A stretch of 64,000 bases of DNA from Urechis unicinctus (taxonomy: Eukaryota > Annelida > Polychaeta > Xenopneusta > Urechidae): the NCBI GenBank assembly GCA_034190875.2, contig CM067356.1, positions 51,296,263-51,360,262 of the forward strand. The letters are read 5' to 3'. Position numbers and translations under genes: made by a program. Of the stretch, positions 13,077 to 25,439 are shown one piece after another; position 1 is the stretch's first letter, and each line of letters begins with the position of its first letter. The notes under the pieces were generated by a model. The model was not told the origin of the DNA, made no database searches, and saw only the letters and a list, made by a program, of their open reading frames with translations.

Positions 13077-16000
13077 TTTATCTATATTTATTTGGTTTCA
13101 TATCGTTAGTTTGTAAGGAGTGCTTATTCTGTGCTATTCCCGTATGAGACACCTTTATCAAAATGCAAGAACTTATAATGTTTAAGAGGTTAATGTGCAA
13201 TTCTTGTAAACAAATTACGATAATATACGAAACCTGGGAATTTCTTTAATATGTTTTAATAGTGACGATGCTTTCAGAGATTTAAATAAACTATCAACAC
13301 TTGCATTTGCTGGTGTTACACAGTACGTTGCTATTCTGACCAATGAAATGCAGTTAGTGTATATGCTGTGTTTGTGCAATATATCCAATGGAAGAATTGC
13401 GTTGATTCCATGCACTGCAGGTAAGTGGTTTCATTAGATATCTTTTCGGTGTTATTGAGCATGATTAACTTGATATTAGCAAGCCAATCGGAAAAATGAA
13501 TGACAAAACCACATCTGTCACATTGCAACCTTGTTAGTATAGCACTGTGCATGCTACTTCGTAACTGGCACCGATTCCTCTGAACCAGGGTCAAGAAAAC
13601 AATGTATATGACTGATTGATTATGCCCATACAACATTGATCAGCTTAATGCGCGCCGGGCAGTTGCTCGATGATCCGTCATTCAATTGACTTATTGACGT
13701 ACTTACGCGTGGTAAGGTTGAGCTGTGGATGGGACAAAAAGCTCAGTGTGATTGCGTACAACTAGGCGTTCTGGTGTGTGGTCCAGCGCGTATTGATTTA
13801 TGTCGGTTCGTATGTTTTTTCATCCGGCTTTTTCATCATCCGTGGCAGCATGCTGCAAAGGCTAACGTTTCACACGAACTCATATTCCACATGCGAATCT
13901 CTCTGCGTTTTTGCGACACGAATTATTGTGATATTCTCTGATAACTACAAAAAGGTATATAATTATGCATTCTAAAATCATAGTCATAAACCCAGCGCTA
14001 TATCTATATCAGATAAACTTCATTGAAACTTAACAAGATAATCAAGCCGGTTGCAAGGTGGTTTGTGTACTCTCACTGATTAGCAAAAGACTACATCACT
14101 ATATACAAGCTCCATCAACAAATCTCTATTCCTATTTGCATATATTCATCGATGAAGTGTTCAGATGGAGAAGGTTAATGTACTCAAAGAGTACACATGA
14201 CGAAAGAACATTGGAATCAAGGCAGCGACATTGAATTGAAAGCAGGATAACATGGCAACTATTTGCCAGTGTGTTGAGTCTAACATCCATGTCATGTCTT
14301 CTGTGCGGGTGCTGAAGGCTTCGTTAAAATCGTTGGTTATAAAAGCCGTCTATCAAACCCCACCCCCACCCCTTGACGTTTACGCTTCCCTGTGCGTAAG
14401 CTATCCATATACGCGTCTATAATTGACAGGGACATGTCTAGTACCGCTGTAGTGGTAATGGTTGAGTTACACCGAAACCAATGCTGACCTTTTGAACAAG
14501 GCAACGTTGTTATTTCTTGTGTTCAATGGGTGCAAGGAGCTACTCATGACGTTCTTTGTATCACCCCCACAAAGTTTAAAACAATGAGTTATATCATTGT
14601 TAGCATATTACTATTGCCATCGCATTTGTTGTTATATTTCTATGCTTAATATACGTCTATAATAATCATGTCTTTTTCATTGAGAACCAGTTTTGTATAT
14701 AACCAGAACCAACAGGAGATGAGAGAAACTTCCTGTGTGACGCACAGAGAAAACAAATAACTCCAATTGTTTTCCTCTTTGTGCATGATTTGTAGAATGG
14801 ACATGATGATTTAGATTTAGTAATTGGCCAATGTCTTCATCGATAGTTATTCTTTTTGTTTTAAAGTGCATTTATCAACATGAGCTAAGTGATAGATAAA
14901 TTTAATTTACTCGCCTAGTTGGTTATAACATAAATATTGATGGCATGCTGATCGTGACGCCTGATAATCGGGATATGTGACCCGTTTATCAAATATTTAT
15001 ATCCTTAGGTTTCACGATGACATTTTAGTTACCGATGACAACCACATTGTAGAATGTGCAACGTTCGTTTGCTAAGTTTCCGAGGTCAAATGTTGAAAAA
15101 CTGTTTCATCGAAAACTATCAACAAGGCACTTTGTTAGTGTTAATGCCGACAACATGGTGGTGTAAATATTCGAACCTGTTTAGGAGTTAACCTAATTAA
15201 AGGCATAACGAAGGCGGTTACATTGAAAATCGCACTGCAAAAAATATTCTTTGACATCACTGACACAATGAAATGTAAAAGATTGCGTGGATATATGGTT
15301 GATGTTAATCGAAACTATCCATTTATAAGCATCTAAATACCAAATAGGTCCTTATAAACGGTAACAGGTACATGCGACATGTGCCTAGCATGTTGACACA
15401 GTGCGTCGTAGGTTGTGTTGCTCTGATAGTAATTACTACCTGTCACATCATGTAACAGTGCTACCTCCTTGCTGTGTATTGGTAACGTGTAAGTATAGAC
15501 AGTCACCTTTGTTCTACCAATCCCATTTTCGTCCATCATTAAGGACTGCAGCACGCAATCGATAAAATGTGTGTAATACATTACGCTCTACAAGGCATAA
15601 CGACAACACGACAATGCAGGATAATCGCCATAGTTTTTCCACTTCCCCCAGGATTCAAGCTACCTTCAGTTGGAAGGCAAAGCGGTAGTCAAGTAAGTCT
15701 ACGTCTTACGTCAGACACGGAAATTGATGGAGCATTTACCAGACGCTGGGTTTGTTATCAATTCTGAAACGACAGTCATCAATCATATTCATAGTCTATG
15801 ACGCTGTAGGTATCGCGTACTGGAGGATAATTCCTACCAAACAATAATAATTAATTTGATTTTGTCATTGCTTAGCTTCATGAGTCAGTTTGATTGATCT
15901 GTTCGTTCCCACAGACGCATGTATTTTGATAGATATTTTAACAATGCATTCTGCGAACAAGAAGGAATTTACAATGTAATGTGTGCTCCTGGGAAACTTT

Positions 16001-17220
16001 GAACACATCAATAACGTTTGATACGCAATGAACGCCTGATTATGATTGAAGGTTTCTATGTGTGATGTCATTCATCAGAACCAGGAATACAAACCAAGCG
16101 TTTTCTTTATGTGACCAAGTGCCACCTTGTATCGAATGCCATGATGAATTTCATTTCAATGCATAGTATATTCATAATAACTCACAACACTTACATGTAA
16201 TCACTCATAGCCGTAACATTAACTTAAACACATGCCTTTCACAGAATAGCCAACAACTTGTTGCAGAAATAGGAAACTATAAGATGTTGAATACACTTCA
16301 AGTAAGCCCCTTAGAATTTTATGTTAGTACAAGTACCTATGTACGACACATGTTAAACAAAGTATCCCTTGTGCATCTTGCCGACTTAGACAGAGATAAG
16401 AAGAGTTTCGTCAATCCATTTGCGATCCGTATTCACGGTGCCTCATCCAATCTGAGCTGCGCATAGATTCAGCACCCATCACACTAATTAATGGTGTTGG
16501 CGAGAAGATTTGGGAGGGGGCCAGGTCTTTCAAGCATCAATGTCCCCCTTAACGGCTGTGTCACGAGCCTCCTAGCGGCTTGTGGTTCATTGGCGTGTGT
16601 GCTGCGACGCTGCCTTCATTGCTGCATACTTTGCGTGTAAGGCTCCAGTGGAGAACTGATCTTCAGTTAACCGCATAGATAAGAGCATTAGGTTGGGATT
16701 GCGTGACAAGACTACAATCGCAGTGAGTCGGCAGGAAAGTGTATATTCCAAGGATACAGTTTTGAACTCGGAAATACTATTGTGTACTGCTGTAATTAGT
16801 TGTAAGCATGTGAACAAGAATCTTTGCCCTTCCGCGCAATAGGAAGGTGTACGTTCTAAAGAATATTCATCCTTAGCTGTGTAAATAGTTACATCCATTC
16901 ACTGTTCCGTAAATCGTGAACCATATCCAATGAGGCTTGTTTGTATGGTTGTAACTTACATGGCTTAGGGGCTTACTAAACAATGGTGTCAATTGAATAA
17001 TTATTGACGTCCAATTACGGCCTCAATAGTCTGATGATCGCGTAGCCAGCCTGCCTTTATAACATTTGCTAGGTGATAGGATAAAATAATTTATCGTCCG
17101 AACTTTTCAAACCAGCCATTCAATTGTTTCATTAGGCAGTACTACTTGGAGCCTTGGTGTGTCTCTGAGCATTAACATTTTTGTGTCAGTCTGTCAAATC
17201 AACACTTTCCAATTACTTCT
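13077..17220. other. Non-coding stretch
   Basis: No gene that I can support. The longest frame is 103 codons on the minus strand at 16587-16898. It has no recognisable domain or conserved copy in the window. A T-rich to mixed composition continues throughout, and no tRNA-like fold was seen. Confidence 0.4.
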
Positions 17221-17604
17221 CCAGCCATCTCTGCTTTGTTTTTTAGCGCGAAGACCGCTCTCGGCCGTGAGCGGAGAGCCATTGCATCTTCTAACGGCGC
17301 ACCAAATGTAATGGAGGGTCATGATTCAGATGCACTCGTAATGATCTGAGGGCAAAGAGAAGCGTCTGCCATAATCCAACTTGAAGTTTCAAAGCTCAGA
17401 ATGTTCCTTGGCTTGATTGCGCTTATAGCATTAGTGGCTGTGTGCCATATTGGGATTGATTTATTCCTAAATTAACTTTATGCGCATCAGTCAAATGGCA
17501 AGTGGGAACAGCAAGTTCTCTGAAGCCCGGCTACACTCTCAGTCTATCCAGGAGTTGTAAGTGGCTGCCGCATTGCCTGCGACACTCATCTTCCTGTTCC
17601 TTAA
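17221..17604 (+). pseudogene. Small membrane protein, family copy 5 (broken, inverted)
   Basis: The plus strand from 17401 begins MFLGLIALIALVAVC, matching the membrane segment of the other copies. A 2-bp loss at the equivalent of GCACTG shifts the frame and a stop follows within the hydrophobic stretch. The rest of the ORF is still aligned at the DNA level (AATGGCAAGTGGGAACAGCAA, then AGTTCTCTGAAGCCC). Homology extends upstream to about 17221 (TAATGGAGGGTCATGAT), so a larger repeat unit was copied. It is the only copy on the plus strand. Confidence 0.6.
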
Positions 17605-19906
17605 ACCCTTAACCATATTCATTGACTGGACGATTGCAGTGTCAAGTTATTTGATTGGCCTGAACAAAATGGCATTTGCAAATTTAAGGAGCAGCTATTG
17701 GTATCAAAATCTGTCAGTTTACTGTTTTATCTTGAGAGGAAAACGGCCATCATACTTAACTCATTATATTCAAATCTTTTGTCCTGGCTAGTAGAATGAA
17801 AGTGGAATAATATTTAACTGCACTTACCATGATAATACTCCTTAGGTTCATTGAAATATTCAGGATTTACAATTGAGACTATTTAGGCATTTCAAGTTAA
17901 ATATCACCGTTAATTATGACGCCATAAATACAGCAGCAATGCGTGTCATTAATCAGATACAATAGATTCATTAAGTAATGCTTGAATCCTCGTTGAGCCG
18001 TTATAAGATATAATGCAAGACCATGTATGTCAATTGCTTTTGGCCCTCCGCGAAACATATTATATTCCCATTAATATAGTAAAAGTAACATGTATATACT
18101 GTTAAAAAGATAATTGATGAACCAACACAATTAGGATAATTATGAATCGCAGGTCAGCGTGCGACAGACAGTATGTTTTATTACACACATTACTATCAAT
18201 TATATCGCAATGGGCATATTGTGTGTAACATTAAACGTAATATTCCACCTAAACTGACAGGAGATGGTTAGAGTCGTGTCAAGGATTATGGCGAGGTTAT
18301 GCTCAACAGTTGAGGCTTACATTGTCAGCCTTATTATATAAAACGTCTACCTCTCCTCGGCCAATGTCAAATGTTAGAAAAACACAAAATGTTAAGATGA
18401 GGCCGACGTTATATTTTATCAACCCAGATAGTCATGATAGGTAGAATTAGCGACAATTCCTACATTTATTGTTCTAGTTATTTCCAATGATGTCGTTACT
18501 TAGGTAATATGAATGGTAGGTTAATACTGACGCTATTGCGTTTATCGATTGTTATCAAATATTCGCACCAAAGTCGATTACTTTAATGAATTTGGGTATC
18601 CAGTTCCCCTCCAGCGGAGATAACCATGAGGCATGCCTACTTGTATCCGCAGATTAGTTTTCTTTGCCGAGGCCCACTCAGAAGTGGAGCTGTTCAGTGG
18701 ATAGTCACTCGCTTATAAGCTGCAACTAATAATAAACCTAACATGGGATCGATATGCATGGGGAACTGATGAGGATGGTGCGTTACACTCTTTTATTGCA
18801 GTTGCTTTATAACAGTTAACTTTAGGTAAGCAGATGATTTATCACATTTAGTAGCGTATTGGTGGGTTAGGGGTGCGGTAAATCAAGTAGGCTGATAAAT
18901 CATAGCCCTTTTTTTAATTTGACAAGCCCAACAGCGGATATAGATGATACAAATATTGCTTGGTTACAGCGATTCAAAAGATATGCCTGATGAGATGCCT
19001 CAAAATGTAATGCGCTATTAGTTTCAATTCGATTACTTCACGTTCATCTTATATAATGTGGGTTTCAAAGCTGGAGATTGTGATTTGACTTCCTCAAAAT
19101 AATACTGGATGAGGTATTACACATCCACAACAATTATTGAAAATCCATACTGACGGGTGGCATACACCAGATGCAGAACATACGATCTATTCATCGGCTG
19201 TACATTCACATTTTTCTATGTGTGTCCCACAGCATCTCGTAATACTAGATATTGACGTTTCCAAAAGCTTGACATTGATGATAAAATGACGTCGATATAG
19301 ACGTCCTACGGAAGTGTATTGTCCTCTGAGGTTATCGATCCAGATGCATAGGTAATGACTACAAAATAAAGAGTGTGATCACACGTATTGCAAAGGCAAA
19401 ATTGCTTACAATAATACCAGACCACAAGGAGGTGAGATGTATGCGATCGACATCATGTGACAAGAACTGTTACGTCAACTCTAATTCGGGAACAAACTAA
19501 TCAATTGTATAGGAATGATCTTATCGTGTTCGAAGCTTAACTCAAAGATGATCCCTCTACGTCACTATTTGAGACTGGTACATTTTGAGTAATGTTTCAT
19601 TTTGATAAGAACTAATCTGCTGCAGCATTTGTTTTGACCAGCTTTTACCAAACAATCGTTAATTTCCATTGGATTCGTCGGAATATTATGGGTGCTATTG
19701 TCTTACTTGATGACTAACAGTGCATATCGCCTGCTGCAGAGTATTTGAGAGTAAACTCCCAGTTATATGATTATATATAACATGTAACCCATTCAGGTAT
19801 ATGTATTATTCCGACTGATTGTGTGTTGTAAACTTGCATTACTGGTCTTTGGTCACAACAAATAGACAAATATATACTTAACAACGACCCTCCCTACCAC
19901 TTCCCA
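17605..19906. other. Non-coding stretch
   Basis: No open frame above 76 codons and nothing recognisable on either strand. Confidence 0.4.
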
Positions 19907-19907
19907 C

Positions 19908-20240
19908 ATGCATACACACATACACACATCCATACGTATATGCATACATACATACATACATACATACATACATACATACATACATACATACATACATACA
20001 TACATACATACATACATACATACATACATACATACATACATACATACATACATACACATACACATACATACATACATACATACATACATACATACATACA
20101 TACATACATACATACATACATACATACATACATACATACACATACATACATACATACATACACATACATACATACATACATACATACATACATACATACA
20201 TACATACATACACACACAAACACACACACATACACACACA
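19908..20240. repeat. CATA tetranucleotide microsatellite
   Basis: About 70 near-perfect CATA units run from about 19941 to 20211, with a few CACATA variants, flanked by CA-rich edges. Open frames of about 110-135 codons on both strands are repeat artefacts. Confidence 0.98.
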
Positions 20241-23200
20241 GTCATTCCAACAATTACCGCTGCAGAATCCCATGGTAAAGAGGGTAACTGCTACGTCTTA
20301 GGTGTAATAACTTGAAGGGGATTAAACCAACCAGTTGGCTCGAATGTATCGTGTTTTGCTGTTATCTCCGCTGTGCGGGTTCAGCAACCCACTCTGTACA
20401 ACAGGTTTGTGTCAAATGACTTAAGTATCACAATCATCCAAATCGATCCCCGCGTGGTTGAAAGCTGTGTAAAACACTAATGTTTCTGTTCCATAATGAA
20501 TAAATCAAAGTATTGCATGATAAATTGAATAGAGCCCTAATTGCAAGATATCGCGAATGATGCTCGTTAAGGAAAAACGCAAACTACAGAATTCGTAAGA
20601 AACAAATCTATTTGCAAATGACTGGTATATAGATGTCATGCCAATGTGTTGAAATCACCCCCCTCCTTCTCCTTCGCATGTCAGGCCCAATTTAAATCTC
20701 AACCAGCCGTTCTTTTAAACTACGTCTAGACGGCTGTGATTGACGGCTGTGATTGAAGATACGACCCCAATTTAAAACATGGCGGCGTTGCTAGAAAAGG
20801 ATCCATTGATTGCTTCAGCCACGAGTTGATCAAAAGGACGGCTATTCCAGCTACTAGAAATTTTCAATTTCATCATGGCGAGCGAGTTACTGCAAGCATT
20901 AAACTCGTCTTTGTTATGTACTGCGATTGAAGGGAAGATATGTGTATGCGCTGTAACTCAATTTGCTGTGATGAACTTTTATGCTTTTATGGGTGATTTA
21001 AACCTCCACGACAGAGATGCCAGTTCAATGTGACGTCATAGTATATTCGCACTACAACCTCTCCTCAGCTGCTTTAGACAATATCTTAGAGTCAAATTTC
21101 TCTTAAATGCGGCAATGGAGCCCATTCCATCAAGACTTCCATTTGCTTTTCTAGTTCTTCTCAAATTCCAGTTAACTGAAATATCACCAAGCGCCCTCTT
21201 CTGCCCAAAGCAATCATATGCAGCGATCACCATGATGCGGTCAATCGAGATTCAGTGCTTTGTATGTTAATGTCATTCCATAGACACTGTATATGTAGAG
21301 TTGCAATAACATGAAGTCTAACGCTTACCTCTTTCTCTAATTTAGAAGATCAAGATGTGCTCAATATTATAAGATTCATGTTAAGTGACCATGTGCATTC
21401 TGCATCGCATCTATGCGGTGATATTTTATTTTTTTTAGTGCGAATGCCAGATATGTGTCTAATGGAATTTTGGTTCCTTAATTATAAAATAGAGATCCAT
21501 GCAAATAGGCTTATTTATCAGAATTTGTTAGTTCAATTGTTCTATCACCCAGTCAGATTTGGCGGTTGCAACTTTTGTTCTAGCCATGATAAGGGATAAA
21601 TAATTTAGTTATGAAAGATCTTTCCACATTAGCCACGAGTAGATGGTTTGAAAAAATGAACACATACTAATAATGCAGCTACGAATCAAAGACACATCTT
21701 TGGTTAAAACGTTTTATTGCCGCCCATTTCAGTGGCATTCCGTGTAAAAATGAATTTATATTTCGACGTGTTCAGCTAACTTACGGACAAACACGGCCAG
21801 TGTCCATCATTAACGTTGGTTAATCAATACAGGCGACATATCGGGAACGTCGATCGTCCCAGTCAAATCCCGCTGACAAATATTCTCATTGCAACCATAA
21901 AGGTCACCAGATAACTCGGTTCTGTGTTTTCTTAGTCGACTCCTGACGATATCATAACATTCACAAAGGATATGACATTTCAAATGTTAAATAAAGCACC
22001 AAAATACATCACTCAGTGCTATCAGCTGTAATTCCCCTCATAGCCAAACTGTTTGACCCTGCCACCAATTACTTTTGAGCGACTGAAACTGAGCCGAATA
22101 TATGCGGGTAAACACATTTTATCCATTTTCCTTATGCAGAGATATATATCTTTTACAATCAATATGTGACAATCAGCAGTGTTTCCATGAAGTGCATGTC
22201 AGTCGTTGATGTCGTCGACGAGTTTATGGAACCCTTATATCACCATTACTCTACTAATGGTTAATATGCTGAGGTGAATTGTCGGTTCGGCAAATATTTT
22301 TTTAGACGGTAATTGCTGCTAGCAGTATCTGTGTTGTAGCTGGCAATAACCCGTCGCGGCTGATAAAAATAGATATTGTGGCTGTCATTCAAGACACATT
22401 AGTCACAGATGCGATAATAAGCTAATGAGTTTCCATTTAAATCACTGCTGGGCTCGCTAATTATGCACCGTTGGCTCTTGTAAAATAATTTAAATGCTTG
22501 GGTGTGCTTATACGGTGGATTGAATTGTCAATCAGACCATCAGGCGATCTGAACCTAAGTTAAGAATATCTTTCAATGCGTCACATACATAACTTTTCAG
22601 CAGCTGAACCGACAGACAATCACTATGATGAATTATCATTTGGATCAGATATATTCCCAAAGATCTGATAAACGATTGTAGGTTATCAAGGACATTGACT
22701 ATAACGATCTTAAGTAACGTCAACGATAAATTGTCATCCGATAGACTTATGCAACATGGAGATAACAACCGATTGTACATAACTGGTAATAGCTCTTTTA
22801 TCTAGTAACTCTTGCTTTTCATGTGGTATGCAAATTATTCTACGAAGTTAGTGGTTAGATACACGAGGCAATATGATCTCATGGATGTAGCAAATTATCA
22901 AAATACATTATATTTGCATTTGTTTGCATTATTACCTATCCACTTGGAGGATACCAAAAGTCAGAACATTCATATTCGATATTTTTATTTTTCAGTTCAA
23001 ACTGTAATTCATTTGCTATGTCTTTTCATGAATGAGCATAAATAATCTTTATTTCTGGTTTAAATAGATTATTAGGATCAAGTTATCTCAGGGGGTTTAG
23101 GAAGTCATTCCTTAATCGGCAGATGCATCATATGGCAAGTGTGGTGGAACACTCTCACAGCTATTTCAAGGTCCATTAGATTTGCTCCTGTTCAAAAGCA

Positions 23201-24280
23201 AACAGTTTTGAAGTCACTCCTAGTGCCTGGATCAATAACCGCAGAGGACAATGTAGTCTTGAAGAACGTCTATATTTACGTCATCAAGTTGTCGATATCA
23301 AGTCTAATGGAAGATCTAATATATGATAATACGAGTGTTCCGCTGTGTTCCTCATCTAGAAAACATTGTAAATATACAGCTGAGTGTATACTCCTTTGGT
23401 GTGGAATTTTAATAATCGGCAAGTCAACCTCGATTGTATTAAGCAGCTCGGATCGTAACTCCATCTTAAAAGAAAACGACGTCACATTTCTCTCACCTTC
23501 CCCAGGTGACGGCTGATGTCCTATGTTATCAGAAATGCCCACTAACCACATTGCGAATGAAACTACAACGACGTGTAAAGACGTCACATTTCCGACATGG
23601 TCGTCCCAATACTCTCAGATCTTGTTTTTCAATGTTTACATGGCAAGTAAAATAAAACCATACAAAAAGCGAAACATGCAACAATGTAAGATGCATGATC
23701 TAACTGCATGCTGGGAATGTGGCCACTAAGACGACTGTATCTTTATAGAGCGCCTGAATGAATCATTGCATAACAGAACGTAGCAATATAGCCGTTCAAT
23801 CGGGTCTATTAACTGTATGGGTATATTATAAGAGCTGCTGCAAACTGTTATCTTCGATGATTGAAGAGCCAGGGCTTCACAGAGTGTTGCTAAAGAATTC
23901 TCCATTGTGAAGTCACTGTGTATTGATCGGTGGATGGTCGTAGAGTGGTCGGCTTTTATAGCTCTATCAATTAGTTATATAACGAAAGTAATGTGAATTA
24001 TTATTGTTAAACTGACCCGCTGACGGAACAGCTACAGCAATTATCCGCCTGTAATATATTTCAGTTAGTAGTAAGATGTTAACTGATCAATACTGTGTAT
24101 ATTAAAGCCTTATTTCGCACTAACGACCTCTTCTATTTATTTACAACGATTTATTAGGAGTGCTTTAACCGCCTCTTTTCTTGTCGTTGGTGCATGTGAT
24201 GCAGGAACTGAACGTGAGATCACGTGATACCACCAATCTTGTAGGTGCTTTTGATGACTTGATGGCTAATTCGACGAACC
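20241..24280. other. Mostly non-coding stretch
   Basis: No recognised gene. A 14-bp tandem duplication (GACGGCTGTGATTGA-type) lies at about 20730-20757. A minus-strand frame at 23276-23587 (103 codons) starts MTSLHVVVVSFAMWLVG, which resembles a signal peptide, but it has no known domain and overlaps an equally long plus-strand frame, so I do not call it a gene. Confidence 0.4.
21036..21250 (-). repeat. Inverted repeat partner of 41125-41335
   Basis: The minus strand aligns over about 210 bp with the plus strand at 41125-41335, sharing ATTGACCGCATCATG, GATATGATTGCTTTGGGCA-like sequence and GAGGGCGCTTGGTGATATTT. The 65-codon frame here is truncated in the other copy and the differences change residues, so this is a dispersed repeat rather than a conserved gene. 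Confidence 0.6.
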
Positions 24281-24640
24281 ATGAGCACGACCCTGGTGTT
24301 ACGAAGTGCCTCAAGTCCCACTTATTTTGATTCTTCTTTCTGTGTGATAATTGCGTGGATTAACGCTGCTATCGGGCCACAAAGCTGTACTTCTGCTGTA
24401 GATTCATTGTCGTCAGTTTGCGACGCGAAACGCCGCACCAAGTTTGCAGTCCGTGTTTTACGCAACTCGATGCCTGCCCGATGCCCAAAAAGGATCCCGC
24501 AGCTGCAAGGCCTCTCGTGGGGCCCCGGCCGAAAATTCTTAGAAATCCGTCGCAAACTACTCGCAAACCCATCGCAATCCAATTGTGACTTGGGTATTAA
24601 TAAGCAGCAAATATTCCTGACTTATGACTAAAACGTTGTT
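24281..24640. other. GC-richer patch with overlapping frames
   Basis: This stretch is visibly richer in G and C (CGACGCGAAACGCCGCACC, GGGGCCCCGGCC) than its AT-rich surroundings. It carries frames of 116 codons (plus, 24281-24631) and 86 codons (minus, 24322-24582). I recognise neither. An old insertion or a CpG-rich exon are possible. Confidence 0.3.
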
Positions 24641-25231
24641 ACTGACGAAGCGTCTCAGCATCACAAGCCAATAAATGATCAATAGCAGACGAGCTTTTAA
24701 ATTATTGCTTACCATAAATACAACAAACAATACCACATATCAAAACATTCCCGTTACATAAAGCAGCATACCCTACATATGTTACGAATACTGGAACAGT
24801 TACACATCACCTGGGTTACAGCACGCTACTTGCACCAATTAATACTAGAGATAAATATTAGATATTTGCCGCAAAAAAAGAACCTGGATTTGCGCCACCA
24901 AATTATAACACTAACACGTTACCATTCATAGCCTAAATCTATACATTTCCCTAAGTGGTACATCATTCTAAAATGATTATTATCGAACAGTCAATCGTCA
25001 TGCTGTGGAAATAGTGCTAATTGTCCGGCAACTGCGCCACAGTATTTGTAATCAAGATAAGCACCTGCTTCACACGATAACGCTCTTATTTTGCTTTTAC
25101 CAAGCTTTTACTATTTATTAACAGAATACGCACGCATTGTCATTAGTGACTCTTTATACTTCGTCTGGCTTCACTGATTACCTGCTCTGTGGTATTGGTT
25201 GATACTAAATTGTTTTGTCATTGGATCTGGT

Positions 25232-25438
25232 TCAGGATTTGTGGAACAGGAATATGTGTGTTGCGGGCGACGAGTTGGCTGCTTGCAACTCTTCGACAGT
25301 TTGGGATTGCAGCTGGGCCTCAGAGAACTTGCTGTTCCTACTTGCCATAGGGCTAATACGAGTAAAGTAGATGTAGGAATATGGCAATATGGCACACAGT
25401 GCCACCAGTACTATAAGAACAATTAAGCCAGTGAACAT
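25232..25438 (-). CDS. Small single-pass membrane protein, family copy 3 (68 aa)
   Basis: The frame begins MFTGLIVLIVLVALC, has one hydrophobic segment at residues 2-24, and keeps the SRNSKFSEAQLQSQT core and a C-terminal FHKS. Compared with copies 1 and 2 it has one in-frame 6-bp loss in the membrane segment and about 17-20 synonymous versus about 9 residue-changing codons. Changes cluster in the linker after ELQAAN. It ends in TGA where the others have TAA, at the same position. The frame is therefore kept although the DNA has diverged widely. Flanking homology to copies 1 and 2 is weak but present for some 100-300 bp either side. Function unknown. Confidence 0.6.
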   Translation of the reverse strand: MFTGLIVLIVLVALCAILPYSYIYFTRISPMASRNSKFSEAQLQSQTVEELQAANSSPATHIFLFHKS

Positions 25439-25439
25439 T

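Noticed and set aside
16587-16898. 103-codon minus-strand frame
   Set aside because: Mixed composition with no recognisable domain and no copy to test for conservation.
19853-20315. Open frames of 110-135 codons (CMYV and HTYI repeats)
   Set aside because: They are artefacts of the CATA repeat.
23139-23587. 125-codon plus and 103-codon minus frames, the latter with a signal-like start
   Set aside because: The frames overlap, neither shows a family signature, and there is no duplicate to test selection.
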